Part shown: piece by piece, positions 61,279-64,000 of the stretch | How positions within the stretch are numbered: the stretch's first letter is position 1 | Layout of the letters: every line of letters begins with the position of its first letter | DNA from: Bacteroidaceae bacterium | GTDB lineage: Bacteria > Bacteroidota > Bacteroidia > Bacteroidales > Bacteroidaceae | Direction: 5' to 3' | Length of the DNA: 64,000 nucleotides | Assembly: GCA_016280445.1 (NCBI GenBank) | Contig: JAEEGS010000038.1 | Location: 1 to 64,000 of the forward strand | Notes under the pieces: model-generated | Database searches by the model: none | What the model was told of the DNA's origin: nothing | The model's input: the letters and a program-made list of their open reading frames with translations, nothing else | Made by a program: the position numbers and the translations under genes

Positions 61279-63735
61279 ATGGGAAAGAAGAAAGACGGAC
61301 TTCTGAAGTCAGGCATCAACAAGCGGGAATTGACAGAAATGCTGATGAACTACTTGCAGGAACATGCGGGTGAGGCATTTACCGTCAAGCGGCTTTTTAG
61401 AGTTCTCAACCTGACGAATCATCCTCTGAAGATGCTGTGCATGGAAGTGCTGAACGAAATGCTGGACAGTGGTTACATCACTCGCGACCACGATGGTAAC
61501 ATCGTGTTCAATCAACTGTCCCATACGGTGGAAGGGACGTTCAATCGTACCATAGGAGGACGTAATTATGTGGACACCGACGATGGAATGGGCATTTCCA
61601 TCTATGATGAAGACACCCATCATGCTCTGCCGGGCGACCGTGTGCTGGTGGGCATCCATGCGAAGAAATACGGCAACCATAAGGTGCATGGTGAAGTGAT
61701 AGAGATTGTGAAGCGGCGGGAGAAACCCTTCGTGGGCACATTGGACGTGCAGCATAGCGTAGCGTTTCTCATCATTCCATCGGGCATTTTGCAGAGAGAC
61801 ATCCTCATTCCGGTCGAAAAATTGAAAGGGGCAAAGAATGGACAGAAAGTGGTGGTGAAAGTGAACGATTGGCCGATGGAAGCGAGAAATCCAATCGGTG
61901 AGGTGATAGATGTGCTGGGTGAGGCGGGCGAAAACAACACGGAGATGCATGCCATTCTTGCAGAGTACGGCTTGCCATACAAGTATCCAGAGAATGTGGA
62001 GGCGGCTGCCAATAAAATATCCGATGGAATCACCGAGGAGGAAATTGCTCAGCGTGAAGATTTTCGAGAGACCTTCACCATCACCATCGACCCGCGCGAT
62101 GCCAAGGACTTCGACGATGCGCTTTCCATCAAGAAAATCCGCGATGGAATTTGGGAAGTGGGTGTACACATCGCCGATGTGAGTCACTATGTGCTTGAGG
62201 GTTCCGTCATTGATGTGGAGGCACAACAGCGCGCCACGTCCATCTATCTGGTGGACAGAACCATCCCGATGCTGCCTGAACATTTGTGCAACAAACTTTG
62301 TTCCCTCCGTCCCAACGAGGAAAAGTTGACCTTCTCTGTCATATTCGAGATGAACGAGGAGGCGGAAGTGCTCGCGCACCGCATCAAGCACACGGTCATC
62401 AAGTCTTGTCGCCGCTACACCTACGAGGAGGTGCAGTATCTGCTTGAGCAGAATGGTGAGGCCGCTGAGTGTGAGATGATTAGAAAGGGTGAGGCGAAAC
62501 CCACACAACCCATTCCGGCGCAGGAAGTGTTGCCAGACACCGAACTCAATGCCTTCCGCGACCAATTGCCGGCCATCGACCCTGCGAAGGTGCCTGTCAC
62601 GCCAGTGCCAGAGGACCATCGCACAGGAGAGTATGCCGATGAACTCATCACGCTCAACCGCATGGCACATAAACTGCGTGAGGAAAGATTTGTGGAGGGT
62701 GCCATCAACTTCGACCGGGAAGAGCCTCGTTTCGAGATTGATGAGAAGGGGAAGCCCATTCGTGTATATTTCAAGAATGCCAAAGATGCAAACAAACTCA
62801 TTGAGGAATTCATGCTTTTGGCCAACCGGACGGTGGCGGAAAGTGTCGGTGTGGTCAGGAAGGGTCAACACCCCAAGACCCTGCCTTATCGTATTCACGA
62901 ACAGCCTGACATGAACAAATTGGAGAATCTTGCAGATATGGCCTCTCGTTTTGGTTTCCATGTCATTACGCAAGGTAAAAACTCCGATGTAGCGCATAGC
63001 ATCAACAATTTGCTGCGTGATGTGCGTGGCAACCGCATTCAGAATCTCATTGAGATGGCCTCTCTCCGAGCCATGCAGAAGGCATGCTATTCCACTTACA
63101 ACATTGGCCACTATGGTCTTGGCTTTGACTATTACACCCACTTCACCTCACCCATCCGTCGTTATCCCGACCTGATGGTGCACCGTTTGCTCACACGTTA
63201 TGAGCGGGGAAGTGCTTCCGCCAGTCAAAAGAAGTATGAAAACCTCTGCCAACACTCTTCACAAATGGAGCAACTGGCTGCTACAGCAGAGCGTGCCAGC
63301 ATCAAGTACAAGCAGGTGGAGTTCATGTCGGATAAATTGGGTGAGGAGTTTGATGCCCACATCAGCGGAGTGACTGAGTTTGGCATCTATGCCGAGATAG
63401 ACGAGAATCATTGCGAAGGACTCATTGCTGTACGCTATCTCGGTGACGACACCTTCTACTTCGATGACAAGAACTATTGCTTGGTTGGTCGTCAGACGCA
63501 TCAGGTCTATTCTCTTGGCGATGCCGTCCGTATCAAGGTTGTTCATGCCGACCTTCCCCGCAAGCAACTCAACTACGAACTGGTCAAACAGATGTCCTCT
63601 GCCACTTCCGACCGACCAACTCCCGTACCGTTCTATACCTCTTTCGTTGATAAAGACCACAAAAAAGAGCCTCGCAAAACAGGCAAGGCTCCTAAGTTGG
63701 ACAGAAAGAAAGGAAAAAGGAGCAAGAGGCGTTGA
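61279..63735 (+). CDS. rnr: Ribonuclease R
   Basis: 818 residues; the ATG at 61279 (MGKKKDGLLKSG) is chosen over a start that lies inside the divergent promoter region. A processive 3'-5' exonuclease for structured RNA. The N-terminal winged-helix region is followed by two cold-shock domains (GTFNRTIGGRNYVDTDDG; GDRVLVG). The RNB catalytic domain has DPRDAKDFDDALS near 270, and HFTSPIRRYPDLMVHRLL comes late in the domain. The S1 domain reads FDAHISGVTEFGIYAEI. The tail is strongly basic (KLDRKKGKRSKRR). The final codons form part of the terminator stem. Confidence 0.96.
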   Translation: MGKKKDGLLKSGINKRELTEMLMNYLQEHAGEAFTVKRLFRVLNLTNHPLKMLCMEVLNEMLDSGYITRDHDGNIVFNQLSHTVEGTFNRTIGGRNYVDTDDGMGISIYDEDTHHALPGDRVLVGIHAKKYGNHKVHGEVIEIVKRREKPFVGTLDVQHSVAFLIIPSGILQRDILIPVEKLKGAKNGQKVVVKVNDWPMEARNPIGEVIDVLGEAGENNTEMHAILAEYGLPYKYPENVEAAANKISDGITEEEIAQREDFRETFTITIDPRDAKDFDDALSIKKIRDGIWEVGVHIADVSHYVLEGSVIDVEAQQRATSIYLVDRTIPMLPEHLCNKLCSLRPNEEKLTFSVIFEMNEEAEVLAHRIKHTVIKSCRRYTYEEVQYLLEQNGEAAECEMIRKGEAKPTQPIPAQEVLPDTELNAFRDQLPAIDPAKVPVTPVPEDHRTGEYADELITLNRMAHKLREERFVEGAINFDREEPRFEIDEKGKPIRVYFKNAKDANKLIEEFMLLANRTVAESVGVVRKGQHPKTLPYRIHEQPDMNKLENLADMASRFGFHVITQGKNSDVAHSINNLLRDVRGNRIQNLIEMASLRAMQKACYSTYNIGHYGLGFDYYTHFTSPIRRYPDLMVHRLLTRYERGSASASQKKYENLCQHSSQMEQLAATAERASIKYKQVEFMSDKLGEEFDAHISGVTEFGIYAEIDENHCEGLIAVRYLGDDTFYFDDKNYCLVGRQTHQVYSLGDAVRIKVVHADLPRKQLNYELVKQMSSATSDRPTPVPFYTSFVDKDHKKEPRKTGKAPKLDRKKGKRSKRR

Positions 63736-63756
63736 TGCCTCTTGCTCCTTTTTTTG
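63714..63756 (+). terminator. Terminator overlapping the end of rnr
   Basis: A 17-bp stem (63714-63730 with 63737-63753), a six-base loop containing the rnr stop codon (63733-63735), then T residues. The A and T tracts would let it act for the converging gene on the minus strand as well. Confidence 0.9.
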
Positions 63757-63784
63757 TTTAATGACTTCTTTTTAAAGACGTGTG

Positions 63785-64000
63785 TTAGAACTTGAAGTCA
63801 ACAGCAAAACGGATGCCGTTCTTCTTCAGTTTGTCACCTCCGTAGATGTCGGGCATGTCGTTGTAGGACAAGCGGCGAACATACTGTACCGTGATGACTT
63901 TGAAGATGTTGCTGATGCCGACAGAGAGTTCCATGTAAGGCTTGTTCCCCATCACGAAGGATGTCTGATGTCTGTCTCTGGTAGGGAAGACAAACAGGTC
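63785..64000 (-). CDS. C-terminus of a DUF5686-like outer-membrane protein (5' part outside window)
   Basis: 71 codons remain open to the window edge. The C-terminal sequence NKPYMELSVGISNIFKVITV, QYVRRLSYNDMPDIYGGDKL and the last strand GIRFAVDFKF end with an aromatic residue, as expected for an outer-membrane beta barrel. The SVGISNIFKV block resembles the end of DUF5686/carboxypeptidase-regulatory-domain proteins of Bacteroidetes. It converges on rnr. Identity rests on a short fragment, so family assignment is tentative. Confidence 0.6.
   Translation of the reverse strand, partial: DLFVFPTRDRHQTSFVMGNKPYMELSVGISNIFKVITVQYVRRLSYNDMPDIYGGDKLKKNGIRFAVDFKF

Noticed and set aside
61309..63141. 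610-codon open frame antisense to rnr
   Set aside because: Shadow of a well-supported RNase R gene; composition is unlike any protein family.

Overview
The window looks like chromosomal DNA of a Bacteroidales bacterium, most likely Prevotellaceae (Prevotella/Segatella). Promoters follow the Bacteroidetes pattern (TTTG, 19-21 bases, TAnnTTTG) and start codons generally lack Shine-Dalgarno sequences. Typical families of this order are present: DUF4294, DUF6089, DUF6242, HU-HIG, the 'smalltalk' peptide, VirE/BT4734-like primase and reverse rubrerythrin. Species cannot be fixed from the sequence alone.

Layout. 0-2 kb: the end of one murI copy, a small DUF4890-like exported protein, a TGTTACA repeat array, a structured RNA candidate and tRNA-Pro(CGG). 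2-3.7 kb: pckA. 3.9-12.6 kb: a five- to six-gene operon encoding a tail-anchored coiled-coil protein, a dynamin-like GTPase, a hydrophobic-hairpin protein, a HerA-like ATPase and a zinc metallopeptidase, followed by RNase HI. I cannot match it to a named system. 12.7-20.2 kb: housekeeping and envelope genes (SDR dehydrogenase, rnhB, argS, SPOUT methylase, lipoproteins).

20.4-39.8 kb is an accessory island. Its left arm is smalltalk, an HU-like protein and a DUF5675-like protein. Its right arm is an S24 peptidase, small proteins, a VirE-like primase/helicase and a P5-like protein. The arms share near-identical repeats: a 106-bp element in opposite orientations, and a 29-mer made of GTTACAGTT units. 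Between them lies an AT-rich cargo operon (about 23.0-34.7 kb): vWA-like lipoprotein, three-helix membrane protein, tubulin/FtsZ-like protein, Hsp70/actin-fold ATPase, MotA/ZorA-like and MotB/ZorB-like motor subunits, a triple-DUF4357 protein, a small protein and a membrane-anchored His-Me nuclease. This is the strongest candidate for an undescribed membrane-associated conflict or remodelling system. It combines a Zorya-like proton motor with two cytoskeletal-fold NTPases but lacks ZorC and ZorD.

39.9-64 kb is core genome: mutS and a pseudokinase; a carboxynorspermidine-dehydrogenase-like gene, recA and a YitT protein; rubrerythrin, rubredoxin and dusB; an eight-gene envelope operon (DUF6242, DUF6089, uppS, bamA, three Skp/OmpH chaperones, murI); a sirtuin; radical SAM, PAP2 and epimerase genes; rnr; and the end of an outer-membrane protein gene. 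Short heptamer repeats and larger dispersed repeats invade both intergenic DNA and reading frames (argS, the SPOUT methylase, the murI fragment, the primase).
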